A stretch of DNA of 64,000 nt from Corythucha ciliata (lineage: Eukaryota; Arthropoda; Insecta; Hemiptera; Tingidae). The stretch is from contig CM075942.1 of assembly GCA_038030265.1 (NCBI GenBank), forward strand, positions 64,236,926-64,300,925. The letters are read 5' to 3'. Numbering within the stretch: position 1 is the stretch's first letter; each line of letters opens with the position of its first letter. Shown here piece after piece: positions 22,846 to 34,800 of this stretch. The notes under the pieces were generated by a model. The model worked only from the letters and a program-made list of their open reading frames with translations. It did not search any database and was not told where the DNA came from. The position numbers and the translations under genes are program-made.

Positions 22846-24365
22846 GATGATACTTCTTGGGGGGGGGGTCTGTGAAAGGGCCCTATTGAGGTCCATCCCT
22901 GGGTCCGAATATTCTAGCTCTTCGCCATCTAGTTTAGATCTAGTTTAAGAGCAACGGGGCTGTTCTCTGCACATCAGAGGCGGATCGTATGCAGACTCTG
23001 GACTACACAGTGACGTCGTCCTCTTGCCTTTGCTGATAAAAAAGTCCGTCGCAAGAAATCATGATTTCCCCTTTTCATTCCTTCTGTTATATTTTTTAAA
23101 TCTTTTTATGACGTTTGATTAAATAATCCGTGAAAACCCTGTAGAATTAGGTATAACCTGAAGGAAATTGATGTGAAGAAAGGATTCTTAATTAGCTGCC
23201 TAAAGAGTCCTCTCGTTCTCCAGAAGCGTGCCCTGCTGGATACGCCCCTGATGGCTGAATTGGATCTGGCTGGCTGCGGCTTTTACAAACGATTCAGGTT
23301 TTGAAAGGATGAGGGCTCGCTGACACGAGTGACTCTCAAACTGGATCGTCATTTTTGATAACAGAACGAGCCGGGCCTGGCGGCTTTTTAGGATGGAGGG
23401 TTGAAGGCGTTGAACTGTGCAAGCTATAGTGAACGCGTCCACTTCCCTAAATAATCACCATGTACCCTCGGATAGTATTTTTAGCATTTATAATACAGAG
23501 CCAACAAAAACGACGTCAATAAGCTACGTGAAAAAAGGTCGCTGAAGCAATTTGCCCTAAAGATTTTTGAGGCAACCGAGTAGGCCGAGGGACTCAAAAT
23601 CCAGGTGAGCCCAACTGTTTCACCACTTACGCCTCGAACTTAATGTTTAAGTGAAACAACTATCAAATAAAAAAGGTACCTACTCACCCTACGGGATATT
23701 TATGGTGTTTTCCACGACGAAAGGACGGTGTCTCGACTGGAAAAGCACGAAACTCACAGGTTTAAATGCGAATGTTCAAGCCCGAACTGACACTGATGCA
23801 CGCGACTTCACAAACACTGGGAGTTACAGAGAATCGAAAAATAAAAGACAAACGTACGCTTCTCCTTTGTTCTCCTGTAGGAATCAAAACCCCTCCGCAT
23901 CCCCACCACGTAAAATCGAGATCCGTCCAGTTATTTAAATAGGTTAGAGTGTTTAACTGATTACAGTAAATGCGCGTCATTCTAAGGGTAGAAACCGCTC
24001 TACCCTTTCGTAATTTTTCTCGATTGAAAGTGCTTAATTATAGTTTATTTGTACTAAAATCACTTCTTAACAACCTAGCGCGTCACGAGTGAGACGTACA
24101 AATCATTGAATTGTGATTTCGAGCGATACCTACTAGTCGACTTGGTGACGTAGAAGCCACAAAGATGGGGTGAGTCATGATTTGCATCGATGGACCTGTC
24201 AGTTCGCTTATTTTGCTGCTTCTCGTTCCTACTTCGTGAACCTTCGTAAATGATTTGGGCCTACTTTATCCCCTTTCCCCAATATATGCACTTTTCCTCT
24301 CTTTGAGCTGAAATTTTAGCATTTTTCAATATTTCAGCCGCGTTAGTTAGTGATTTTTTTCGATA
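22846..24365. other. Spacer with no recognised gene
   Basis: A few open frames (for example 23651-23938 + and 23200-23442 -) have no family similarity or splice context. One G9 tract is at about 22859. Confidence 0.45.
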
Positions 24366-24369
24366 TCGG

Positions 24370-24542
24370 CCGCCTATTCGCCTTGATCATAATTCAGGCA
24401 GCGCTGTAGTTGGCCACTTAGGGAAACAGTTGTTGTGGGTAGTTTCCATTAGAAACTAGTAGAAGAATGCCCACATGAGCTAGTTCCCAAGTGGCCAACG
24501 ACAGCGCCGCTGCCCGAATTATGACATAGGTGAATAAGCGGT
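24370..24542. mobile_element. Foldback MITE, about 173 bp
   Basis: The left arm (CATAATTCAGGCAGCG... GTTGGCCACTTAGGG) pairs with the right arm (CCAAGTGGCCAACG... GCTGCCCGAATTATGAC); pairing extends to about 75 bp a side with scattered mismatches. Ends and target duplication are approximate. Confidence 0.75.
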
Positions 24543-24599
24543 GTATGCGTGTATAAACTATTTTTGTCCCATAACGATTTTTTTATTTTTTCACTTTTA

Positions 24600-24960
24600 G
24601 CTATGGATTAGTGATTTTTCTCAGTTTTAGGCACGAAGTTTTGCCTTAGAAGCCACAGATTCGTGTTTTCCAGAATTTCAGCTGTGAATCATCGTGTATT
24701 ACTGAATTTTAACCGTGAATTAGCGATTTTCTCAATTTTAGCCGTAAACTAGCCGCTTTGTTTCATTTGTGTCCGCGAACTAACGTTTTTTCTAGACTTT
24801 ATCCGTGAATTAGCTTTTTTACAGTGAATTAGTGATTTTTATCAATTTCAGCCGCGAATTAATTAGCGATTTCTTTGAAGTTGTGTCCGCAAATCAGTTT
24901 TGTCCCAATTTTAGACGTTATCAATTTAGCACTTTTTGCAAATTTCATTATAGCGATTCT
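24600..24960. repeat. Family A minisatellite, inverted orientation
   Basis: Units read GTGAATTAGCGATTTT and TCAATTTTAGCCG, the reverse complement of the array at 1990-2580. Confidence 0.75.
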
Positions 24961-25323
24961 TTTTCAACTATAGTACATAGGGTGACCAGACGTAAACGTA
25001 GTTTCCGAAGACGCCTGACACGAAAAAAGTAGGACTCTGCGAAGTAATGTGACACAACAGTATGACGCCTGAAAAAAAAAGTTTAAAGTTCAAATTGTTG
25101 TTGATTCGGTTTGAATGAGCAAAATCCACGAAATAATAAGGTCTTGAAGGAGTGAAAATCCCCAAAACTTGAGATTTGTATAGGGGCCAAAATGACGGAA
25201 TTTGAATTTTGGATAATAAAGTCAAATCCGGGAATTCGGTTATTGAAGAGTCCGCCGTCCGGGCCATAATCTTGCTCTAGGATTTCTCGAAAAAACTCGT
25301 TAGACTCCATTTAGGATTTAGCT
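24961..25323. repeat. Dispersed repeat, left half, interrupted by the hAT element
   Basis: Together with 26986-27077 this matches, in reverse complement, the sequence at about 29405-29575. It holds the pre-insertion target of the hAT element that follows. Confidence 0.75.
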
Positions 25324-26985
25324 CAGGGGTGCCCACAAGGGGGGGGGGCAATGGCGCGGGGCGCGCCATTTAAAATTTGGGGGGGATTTATTTTAAACAA
25401 CCCACAGTCCCTTGCTTGCCAAACGAGTTCCTCTAGGTCTCCATTCACCCATTCGACCATTCAAAGGGGCGAATGTGAATCAAAACACTAATGCTGCATC
25501 CAAATAAGTAACTCTCTACAAGTGCAGTGACGAATAGGAGTTCTCGGCGCGATACTAAAGATATCGCGAAACGTTTATCAACCCCCTCCCTTAGGCGAGT
25601 TTTAAACGGGAGTGCCTGCATTTCGCTATTGACAAACGTCAATTGTCAAAAAGACTCATAAACCACGTCCAGCTCAAATCGGAGCATTGGACAAAATCGT
25701 TAAAATCGGGTCTTAGCCCCGTGAACAGTTTTTGTAAAAATAGCCACAATTTATTGTTGGGCGAAACAATAGTTAATGCATGCATAAAGTTGTAGCCTAG
25801 CTCCAAGCTCCTACAGCAACAGCTTTACGCATGCATTACTCTACTAACCCTCGAAGTTTAAGCGATCTCGAAGTGACATCGAAACAATAGTTCTTAAACA
25901 ACGATTTCGACGAAACTGCGTTTGATGGCACGGGAAGTCCGAAAATCAAAGCTGATTTTCAAACAGACTATACATATGTTGAAACGGTTTCAGGTTTTTC
26001 TGGACGCACGACTGACCCGTTTTCACCCGGGACACTCATTATCCGCGTCCGGCTTAAATCGAAAAAAAATCCTAAAATAGAAGATAGATTGGGCTATCAG
26101 GGGGCCTATTCTCTAACTCCGAAGCAATAGCTTTTTCGCAGTCATATGTTTATTTCATTAATTTTCTTCAAACAAATGAATGAAATAGACACATGGCTGG
26201 CGAAAAAAATATTGCTTGTTGTTAGAGAATACGCCCCCAGATTTTCGATGAGCAGTTGCAGGAGTTGGGCCGCACGAATTTTCCCGCGAACGGACGCCAC
26301 GGAATCGACATTATATTACTGAAGACCAAGAAGGAACAGAGCCTCAAAGCACACGGGCCTCGTCGCTGGGCTGTTTTTGAGACCGGAAAACAGCCTAACT
26401 AACGACGCATTGCTTAACACTCATTTTCAACATTTCATTTTAAGAAGGTGTATCTCGAGGTAAAGTGTGGCTAAAGGAGATAATTCGCCTCTTGCGTCAA
26501 GGCGACTTGAGTGGATCCAGTGGGTCTTTATAGTAAAAAGCTGAACATATCACGCCGGAATGTGGTAGTAGGAGGGGACAAAATTGCACTTGAACCTCTC
26601 TGCACGTTTCTTTTCAAAATCCTGGAACATGAATTCCAGACGAAAAACGGACAATTCAATCAAGAAAATCTCAGATTTATGGTCCATTATCTTGTGCGGC
26701 AATTTTGCCTATACATTCTGACTCGTTTCGGGAAAAGTAATTAACGAGTAACGGTAACTCCCACTTGGTACTAACAAAATAAAGAGTTACTAATAATCCT
26801 AACGCGTAAATTAGTTAAATTTTTTGGTTACGAAAACGAGTTAACGTTGTAATTAACGATGTCCACTGGTTGATGAGCACAGTCCTATAACCGACAATGC
26901 ATCACATCTACATATATCATGATTTACGCAGATTCGGGGGGGGGGGGGATGCGCCATTCAGCTTGGGGGGATGGGCACACCCCTG
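25324..26985. mobile_element. Non-autonomous hAT-type transposon, 1662 bp, with 8-bp target duplication
   Basis: The ends are CAGGGGTGCCCAC on the left and the reverse complement of CAGGGGTGTGCCCATCC on the right, typical of hAT elements. ATTTAGCT occurs directly outside both ends (25316-25323 and 26986-26993). The paralogous repeat at 29405-29575 lacks the insertion. G-tracts lie just inside each end. No transposase was seen; a small MITE sits inside at 26100-26238. Confidence 0.92.
26100..26238. mobile_element. Small MITE nested in the hAT element, 139 bp
   Basis: The ends are GGGGGCCTATTCTCTAAC and the complementary GTTAGAGAATACGCCCCC. Inverted pairing continues about 60 bp inward (GAAGCAATAGC / GCTTGTT; TATTTCATT / AATGAAATA). 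No clear target duplication. Confidence 0.8.
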
Positions 26986-27080
26986 ATTTAGCTGGTCCTA
27001 ACATTTTATCAGTTTGATCAACTAACTCCCTGGGGTTTTATATGGGCCAAAAGCGGGTCCAAAATGGGGATTTTCAGTCA

Positions 27081-27346
27081 GGCGCGTTGCCACGATTTCT
27101 TGGGGGGGGGGGGGTCCGATGTAGGTCAGGTGTGTGTGGGGGGGGGGTATTTCCACTCTATGCCTACTCTTTTCAGTTTTTAAATACATATGTATTATTA
27201 TTATTATCATTATTGTGCGATATTATTCCAATGCGTGAGCGGAGAAATTGAAAATAAAAAGTCTCCTTCAGAACATGGGAAATAAATCTGAAATTTGGGG
27301 GGGGGGGTGTCCGGACCCGGTGGACCCCCTCCCTGGCTACGCGCAT
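27081..27346. mobile_element. Possible TIR element with G-tracts
   Basis: GGCGCGTTGCCACG on the left resembles the reverse complement of the right end, GCGCGTAGCCAGG. TCA stands near both edges. The matching part of the repeat at 29330-29405 does not contain this block. The ends match only partly. Confidence 0.4.
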
Positions 27347-28040
27347 CAATAATAAACCCGCATGTGTAAAATTTGCAGCGTTTGTTAAACTTTATCCCTT
27401 GAACCCCCCTTTGAACTTTATTTATTTATTTCCTGCACTAAATACATTTTTTTATTGAATGAGTGTTGTGATAAGCTTGTTGTTCCTACAATATTAAATT
27501 TTAGCTTGGTTGATTGCTTTTGGTCTTTGCTCAGAAAAGTATGGGAAAATTCGTAACCGCTTTTGTTGGCCCAAAATCCGAGTTGTACACCAGAATGTGT
27601 TCTCGAAGAGTAGAAGAAGCGAAAAATTTGGCACCAACAATCTGCAACTCGCAAGTAAAACAGAATTATTTCAACGCGTAATTTCGAGAAATGAGTTCAC
27701 CTTTTATTTTGTTCACCTCCTGAATCAAAAAGAGGGGCGAAGTCAAGCAGTTGGCAGCATTGGATAATTTCCCCCTAATCTTGTTTTCTGTGCAGTTTCT
27801 CGGGAAGCCTCGGAATCCGGGAGTACTGTGTGTGTCAGTGCGTTACGCTGTGGTGGGTGACAAGTGTTTTGTGACTGGAAAGTATTAATGTGAGTGTGTA
27901 GGATTTCCCTTCTTTCTTTTCTCTCTTCCACCGTGCTTTTTAAAACAGTAAAAATCCCGTCCTTCAGCGAAGATCCTCTCTACTTTCTCGTCCCCGCACC
28001 TAGCGAATATGTTTTCGCTGTGTCCGAGGTGACGCAGAAA
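27347..28040 (+). promoter_or_regulatory. Presumed promoter and 5' UTR of the USP gene
   Basis: No coding exon was recognised. A possible small UTR intron (GTGAGT at 27891 to TTTTAAAACAG ending at about 27950) could be spliced out. The assignment is by position. Confidence 0.35.
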
Positions 28041-28838
28041 ATGTCGACGCCGCCTCAGCCGCCGCGTACGACGACGGTCAAACCGGAGCACGGCGGAGGT
28101 GGTACTCTGCCGCCTCCGCCGTCGAAATCCAAACTCAAGCGAACGTTTTCATTAACTAAAAATGCCCTGTCGGCCACAAGAATTGTAAGGAAAAGGAAAG
28201 ACAGTGGCAGTGCTCCTTACATAATCAACGACGATTTGGAGATGAAAAAACAATATTTTCGGCCGTCCTGGAACAAATTCATCAACAAAGTTTTCCAAAA
28301 AGTGTCCAGTCTCAGTTTACAGCCTCAAAACAAAAACCTCTGCTCGAGTTACGCCTACAGGGGTCGGCGGCCAAACGTTTCCTTGTCCTCGAACGATCTC
28401 CGAGTCCCTCCGGTCGTGCGACCCACGGCAACAACCTTTCCGGGTGATAAAGTCCCGGGTGTGATCGGATTACGAAACCACGGTAACACGTGTTTCATCA
28501 ACGCCGTTCTTCAGTGCCTCAGTCACACGGACGTCCTCGCCGAATATTTCGTTCTCGATCAGTACAAGGCGGACCTCAACCGACGTAATAAGGGCAACGC
28601 TAAGAAACACGGAACCAAAGGGGAAGTTACGACGCAGTTGGCTTTGCTACTCAAGTCGATTTGGTCCTGTCAATATGAACCTGACATTTCCAATCGTTTC
28701 AAGTTGATTGTCGATAAGCACGGGTCGCAATTTCGTGGAAACAATCAACACGACGCTCAGGAGTTCCTTTTGTGGCTGCTTGATAAGGTGCACGAGGATC
28801 TAAACACGGCGACGAAGAAGAAATACAAGGCGATGAAG
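28041..28838 (+). CDS. USP gene exon 1: N-terminus and Cys box
   Basis: 266 codons ending KKYKAMK before GTAATA. It holds the basic N-terminal region ([20 protein letters not shown]), the active-site cysteine box and [20 protein letters not shown], the conserved Gln-Asp helix of USP domains. An open frame continues past the donor to 28946 but does not resemble the family there. Confidence 0.93.
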
Positions 28839-31800
28839 GTAATAAGGCTATTTTTATTCCATCCAACCACTTTTATTGAGGATTTATTTTCCGTTCTGAT
28901 GGAAAACGTCATGTCATTCAGTGACCCAGAGGTTAAGCGGCACTAGAACTATATTATGAGGTTGATCCACACTTAACTCATTACTTCATTACGGTCTTTC
29001 GGTACACGGTCCCGGGTCTAAAAATATTGCTACTTGATTATTATTATATTATGAATTATTTAATTTTCAATAGATTTTCATTTTGTTTACTAATGGAGGG
29101 TTTCACCACCAAGACCTACCTGTGACCCGCCCGATTGTAGCCGCGTTGGTAGCGAGCGTGCAATTCTCCTAGAATACGCACGAGTAGGACTCTACAGGCG
29201 TTTACCGCCGTGAAGTGTAAACGCTCAACACGTCTCGCGGAAATCTCGCGAGTCCCGCTAACGTAGGACGGGACCCTTAGGGTTAAGGTTTAACTTTTAA
29301 GTAAATCGGACCCAATAAAACGCTGCAAATTTTACTCATGGGGGGGGGGCAAATTCGGCTTGAAATTACATGAAAATCGACACCCCACACTCCTATGATC
29401 TCAAAACCATTGAAAATCCCCATTTTGGACCCGCTTTTGGCCCATTAAAACCAAGGGAGTTGATAGATCAAACTGATCAGATGTTAGGACCAACTAGATC
29501 CCAAATGGAGTCCGTATGCGAAATAACGAGTTTTTTTCGAGCAATCCTAGGGCAAGATATGGCCCGGACGGCGGACAGACATTCCAGAAGTTGAATATAG
29601 ACATGTGAAAACGTACTCAGAAAAAGTTTGAGGATGGGTTGTAAAAATGTTTTCCTGACCGAAAACATAGTTGTATTATTCAGAATGAATAATAAACCAA
29701 TAAGCGCGTTGCTGATGTAAACAACGTTCGACTTTCCATTGTATTCGAGAGACGTTCTGGAGTCAAGTGTTATGGGTTGTAATAGTGACTTCGACATTTC
29801 TCTCCACTTATTTTTATTATCTTACAGAAGCGCTTTTCGGCTACTTAGACGTCAGTGACGAAAAAATGAAACTGTTTGGCAATGCATACACCTGGTCTGA
29901 ACACTGACTCCAGTTATTGTTCAGACCAAGTGTAGTCACCACCAAAAAGTTGTTTTTTGTGCCACTGACGATGGCTATAAGTAGCCGAATAGCGCTTCTG
30001 ATATGTGGAAAGACAATATAGTAGCCACAAGTAAGCAAGAAAATTGCGCCGAAGGGGCGGACTTGTCTCTACTTCGACCTCCAGACGCTCAGCAGCTACC
30101 AGAGCCACTCGGTCCCGGGCTACGAAGCCGGCGGACTGTTACAACCTGTTAGGTACGTCTTTGTTGGTGAAATCCTCCATAAGACGTTCCGAACAGACCT
30201 TTTAACTATCCATGGGCATAGCGGGAGTGGGGGGGGGGCGAGGTGTGCTCTTGCTCTCCCCTAGGCTCGAAAGCGAAGCCTTAGCGGGGCAGCTGCCCAC
30301 CCCTAGATACCACAAATAAATACAAACTTCACGCGTTCATCACATTTTGTTTTGTCAAAATGTGGAATGGGGAACTTGCATGAATGCCCGATTTGGGGGA
30401 AAAGTATACCAGTGAATCGGCACATGCGGACAAGGATATCAACGGTAGTTCCAGCCCGATTGGTGCGTGTTTTTAAATAAATTTCAAAGTTCTTCAGGAG
30501 GGGATGGATGATGCGAGGAAAAAATGACGTCAAAGTGCAGTTTTGAAGCATTTGAGGAAACTCTAAAATTAGTACGGTGCAATTAGTAAAAAAAACGGCC
30601 CAACCTCAACATCCAAAGTTAAAGTTTCCCTTCAACGCCAAATTGTTCCTCACAACCCACATATTGATTGGAAAAAAGTTCCACCATTTGGAGCTATGGG
30701 TTTGGGTGAGAGAGGGTAATAAGTTAGTAAATTCTTATTGTGTTCCAGTATTTCTCAAATATTTCGAAATCTTTGAGGTTTATCGTGAAAATGAGCATTT
30801 AAAAAAATAATCTTCATCAAATTGCCCACAAAAATGATCCCCGAGATAATCTTACTTGAGTGAACGGTTCGAGAGTTACAGCGGGTGTAGAAGTAAACAT
30901 TTTTCGCAATGCGACGTTTTTTGTCGAAAAAACTGGCATAAGGAAACTTTTTGTTTTTTGCATGATTCAGTTTTGTAAAATCAAATTGCAATTGAAGTGG
31001 ACGGTAGAATGTTAATAATATGCCCTTCAAGGGACAACAACCTCCTCCTTCTTCCCAAGGGGCGCTACTTGTGAAGGGATAATAGGCTTTCATGTGCCTA
31101 GGCCATAAACACAGAGTGGATCCGTATAACTATGACACAAAATTTTGGGTGAAACTACATACGTCTAAATCCGAGTACAGCGCCACTTCCGGACGGGTCC
31201 TATCGAGATCCATTCAAGATTTATGATTTTTTTTTTTTTAATTAAAGGAAATTACGGCAATTGCTCTGAAAAATCCCAGATTTTTCGGCTCACATTACAC
31301 TAGATCCAAACCTTGATGACATTTTAAGAAACTACGGACAATTTCGGTTAAGATAGAGGCCATTTCATCATAAAAATCTCGCCTTTTGTCGTAGATTCAC
31401 GTAAATTCCACAAAAGTACGCTTTCCAAAATATTGCCGTACCCAAACGGCTTTCACCACAGACTTGAGATGCATGACTAAAACGTCCCCATATTATCAGC
31501 TTTTTTACGGTGGAACTTTTTACCAATCAATATGTGGGTTGTGAGGAACAATTTGGCGTTGAAGGGAAACTTTCACTTTGGATGTTGGGGTTTAGGTCTA
31601 ATTGCACCGTACTAAATGTTTTGTTTACAAATAACAAGAAAAATTAAACCCCAGAAAACGCGTCTTCCCCCCTCTTCCCAACATCATTTATTTCATTAAC
31701 TGCCCTTTGACGTTATCAAACCCCCGCTCAAAATTTTTAAAAATTCGCCTATAAAAAACTCTTGATTGATTTCAATGTTAAGTGTGAGCAATTGTCTTGT

Positions 31801-34800
31801 TGAAGAGCCCTCTTCAAGAAACACCAGTGATTGAAAAACGTGCAAGTTCCCCATTACAATGTCTACCTTATCCACTCTTGCTATACTGCCACAACAAAAA
31901 TGTAATTTTTCTCATAAGAGCCCTAAAATAGGTTTTAAATTTACCCCTAGAAGGTGATTGTTCACCGCAGAAAGGGGAATTTTGCCAAAGAAACTTGATG
32001 ACCATAAGGGTCAATTGTCCATGTCACTTCAATGACCTCGGGGTGGGAAGGGCCATATTTGGCCTGGAATCTGTCAAGTCGTACCTAGAATCTGACTTTT
32101 CGGCCTTGAAAAAACAATTTTATCCAAGAAACAGAGTACAACTACCCTAGAGAACTTACTATTTACCCCATAAAATCTCGATAATAGATTTTAAAAATCC
32201 TCACCATTTGCCTGTACAAAACTTGATAATTATTCCTCAGAGAATGACGCTTTGACCAATAAACGTTAAATTTTGATCCAAACAGGCTAAAACATGGAGT
32301 AAATTGGGAAAAATCCACAGTTGTCACAGTCGGTTGTCAATTGAGTCATGATCGATTAATTATAGGGGCCCGCTTACCACCTTCAACCAAAATGAAAAAC
32401 TTTGAACCAATCGTTCGATCTCAGCCTCAAGCATGAACGTTTGTGCTGCACACAAAACTATTTTCATAGGTCTGACACTCTAGAAAACTGATTTCCCTGA
32501 ATTCAATGTCTAAAAAAATCTAAAATTGCCATTTTTGTGTGAAAAAATCGTTAGTTTTGTGGTAAAGTTTCAATTTTTGTACTAAATTATCCAATTATGT
32601 GGTAAAACCTTTAGTTTTGTGGTAACATCGCCTTCAGTTTTGGGGTAAAATCACCAGTTTTGTAGAGCAATTTTTGGTTCTTAGGGGTGATACGTAAAGC
32701 CTAAAATCCGTCTTTTTCGGAGTGAAAATTGTAGGTACAGGGTAAAATCTTAAGTTTTTGGATAAAAACTCTCAAACTTGTAAACAAAATTGCCAGTTTT
32801 GAAATAACGCTTTTTGGGATGGCGCACAATCGTCGGTTTTGTGGTACAATCACCAGTTTTGAAATGAAATCTCTCCACAAAAATGGTGAAATTGTCAGTT
32901 TCAAGTCGGAGGCGTCAGTTTTGGCGTGGAATCGTCCGTTTTTGGAAAAAAAAAAACATAAGATTTAGGGGAAACCGTCAGTTACGATGTGGAATTGTCT
33001 GATTTTGAGTAAAATCTCGCGTTTTGGGGTAAAAGCCGCCGGTTTACTTTGTGTATACCGTGAGTTTTGTGGGTAAAATCGTCAGTTTTGGGGTAAAATC
33101 GTCCGTTTTGTAGTGAAATCATCAGTATCGGTTGAAATATTTATTTTTTAGGTAAAAACCGCCAAATTTTTGTTTTGACTTGCTGACAACCCATTTAAAA
33201 TGCCTCTTTAAAATGTCCCATTTTAGAGATTTGGTTCACTAAAAAGCCTCTTCCCCCCCCAGAAAATCTGAATTCTTGTGTCCCCCACCGATAGGCCAAA
33301 GGCTGGCTACGCCCCTATAACTATGTCACTGCAATATTTCTTAGGCTCGGCACTCCTGATGGGATGCGGGACTATGATTTTGGGTCTCGGTTTCATTGGG
33401 TATTCGCTAGTGCTAGTGCTTGAGGGTATCGCTAGTGCTAGTGCTACACTAGTCCTCGAAAACTGCGTGATCTCATGGTGATATATGCTACACTCTTGGG
33501 GACAATCCGAGCCGAATGGTATTGACCAGACCACTCTGACTTTCCGCTCAACAAGGTCTTATTTTGTGAAAGTATCAAGGGCGTCACCAGGAGAGGCAGC
33601 CCACTCCAAAAACGGTAGTATCACGTGTGCAACCCCCTGAACGGATGGAATGATCGAAAATCCGTCTTGATTTTTGGATTCCCCCTGTTGAGAAACTCCG
33701 AGGTACGTGAGTTCGAATATTTTGGTCGTGTTTAGGGCAATTTTTTCAAAGTGTTTCGATTTGAACCGGACGCTGTTTATGAGTCCCTCAGAAAATGTTC
33801 AATTGATTAATGCATGCAGTCCTGGTCGAAACGCCCCTTGTGGCCATCAGTGCCTTTCAAAGTGGCTTAAAATGGAACGTTTAGCATTGTTGGTCCTCGA
33901 GCACGGTTGGTTATCGAGGTCTGATGCGCTTTTTTAGGGAAAGTTCACAGATAAAATTTGTAAAAAAAAACGTTGATTCGCCACTAAAATTGAGGTAAAA
34001 AAAAAACGCTGATTTGTTAGTCTGGAAGCCACTTCACTGCTCTTGTTGAGAAAAGAGTTAATTCGGGGATAGAATTGAGAAAAAGCACTCATTCGCAGTT
34101 AATGAGAAAAATCCGATTTCTGGGGGCACACTTTTTTTTTTTCTTCTGAAATTGAGAAAACGCCATAATTTCTATTCCGTAAGCGACTCCCGCGGCTGAG
34201 GTTGAAAGAAGGGGCTAATGTGCTGTTCTTTGGGCAAATCCGTGGATTAAATTAAGAATAAGTGCGAATAATCCGCAGTGCCCAATGCCGATGGCTTTGT
34301 TGTGCGGCCGAAAAATTTGAGGGGCTCGTGAAAACATCCGAAAACTCCGTATTAAGATTTGCCCCCCAACAGATTTTTCTACTCGAAATACACATTGATT
34401 AGCACAGAAACTTGACCGCTCGACCCAAAAACTGGTCCTTTGGCCAGCTCAAGCAAATTGCTGTTCCCCCGAAAGAATTGAAAAATTTGTTCCCGGAGTG
34501 TTTGTTTCTAGCACGAAACAAAAAACTGACGGTTGTAGCACAGCTTTGTATTTTTTGGACCAACTATGCACTAGCAGCTACTGAATGCGAGTTATCGCTT
34601 CCTCACACACCAAAGGTATCTAGATGTTACAGAAGAGTCCAGAGTCGAATGAATCCCGCATGGCTCGGTTAATTTTCCTACAGAGCCCGGATGCAGTTCT
34701 ATTTTCCTGATCCTGCTCATTTGTATGTACTTTGTATAATTCGACTTGGCCATTTTTGACATTGACCAAACTAATATTAATGTTCGAAATTAATATCGTG

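Noticed and set aside
28839..28946. Extension of USP exon 1 past the donor to a stop at 28946
   Set aside because: Similarity to USP proteins stops at the GTAATA donor and resumes at 48578 in phase.
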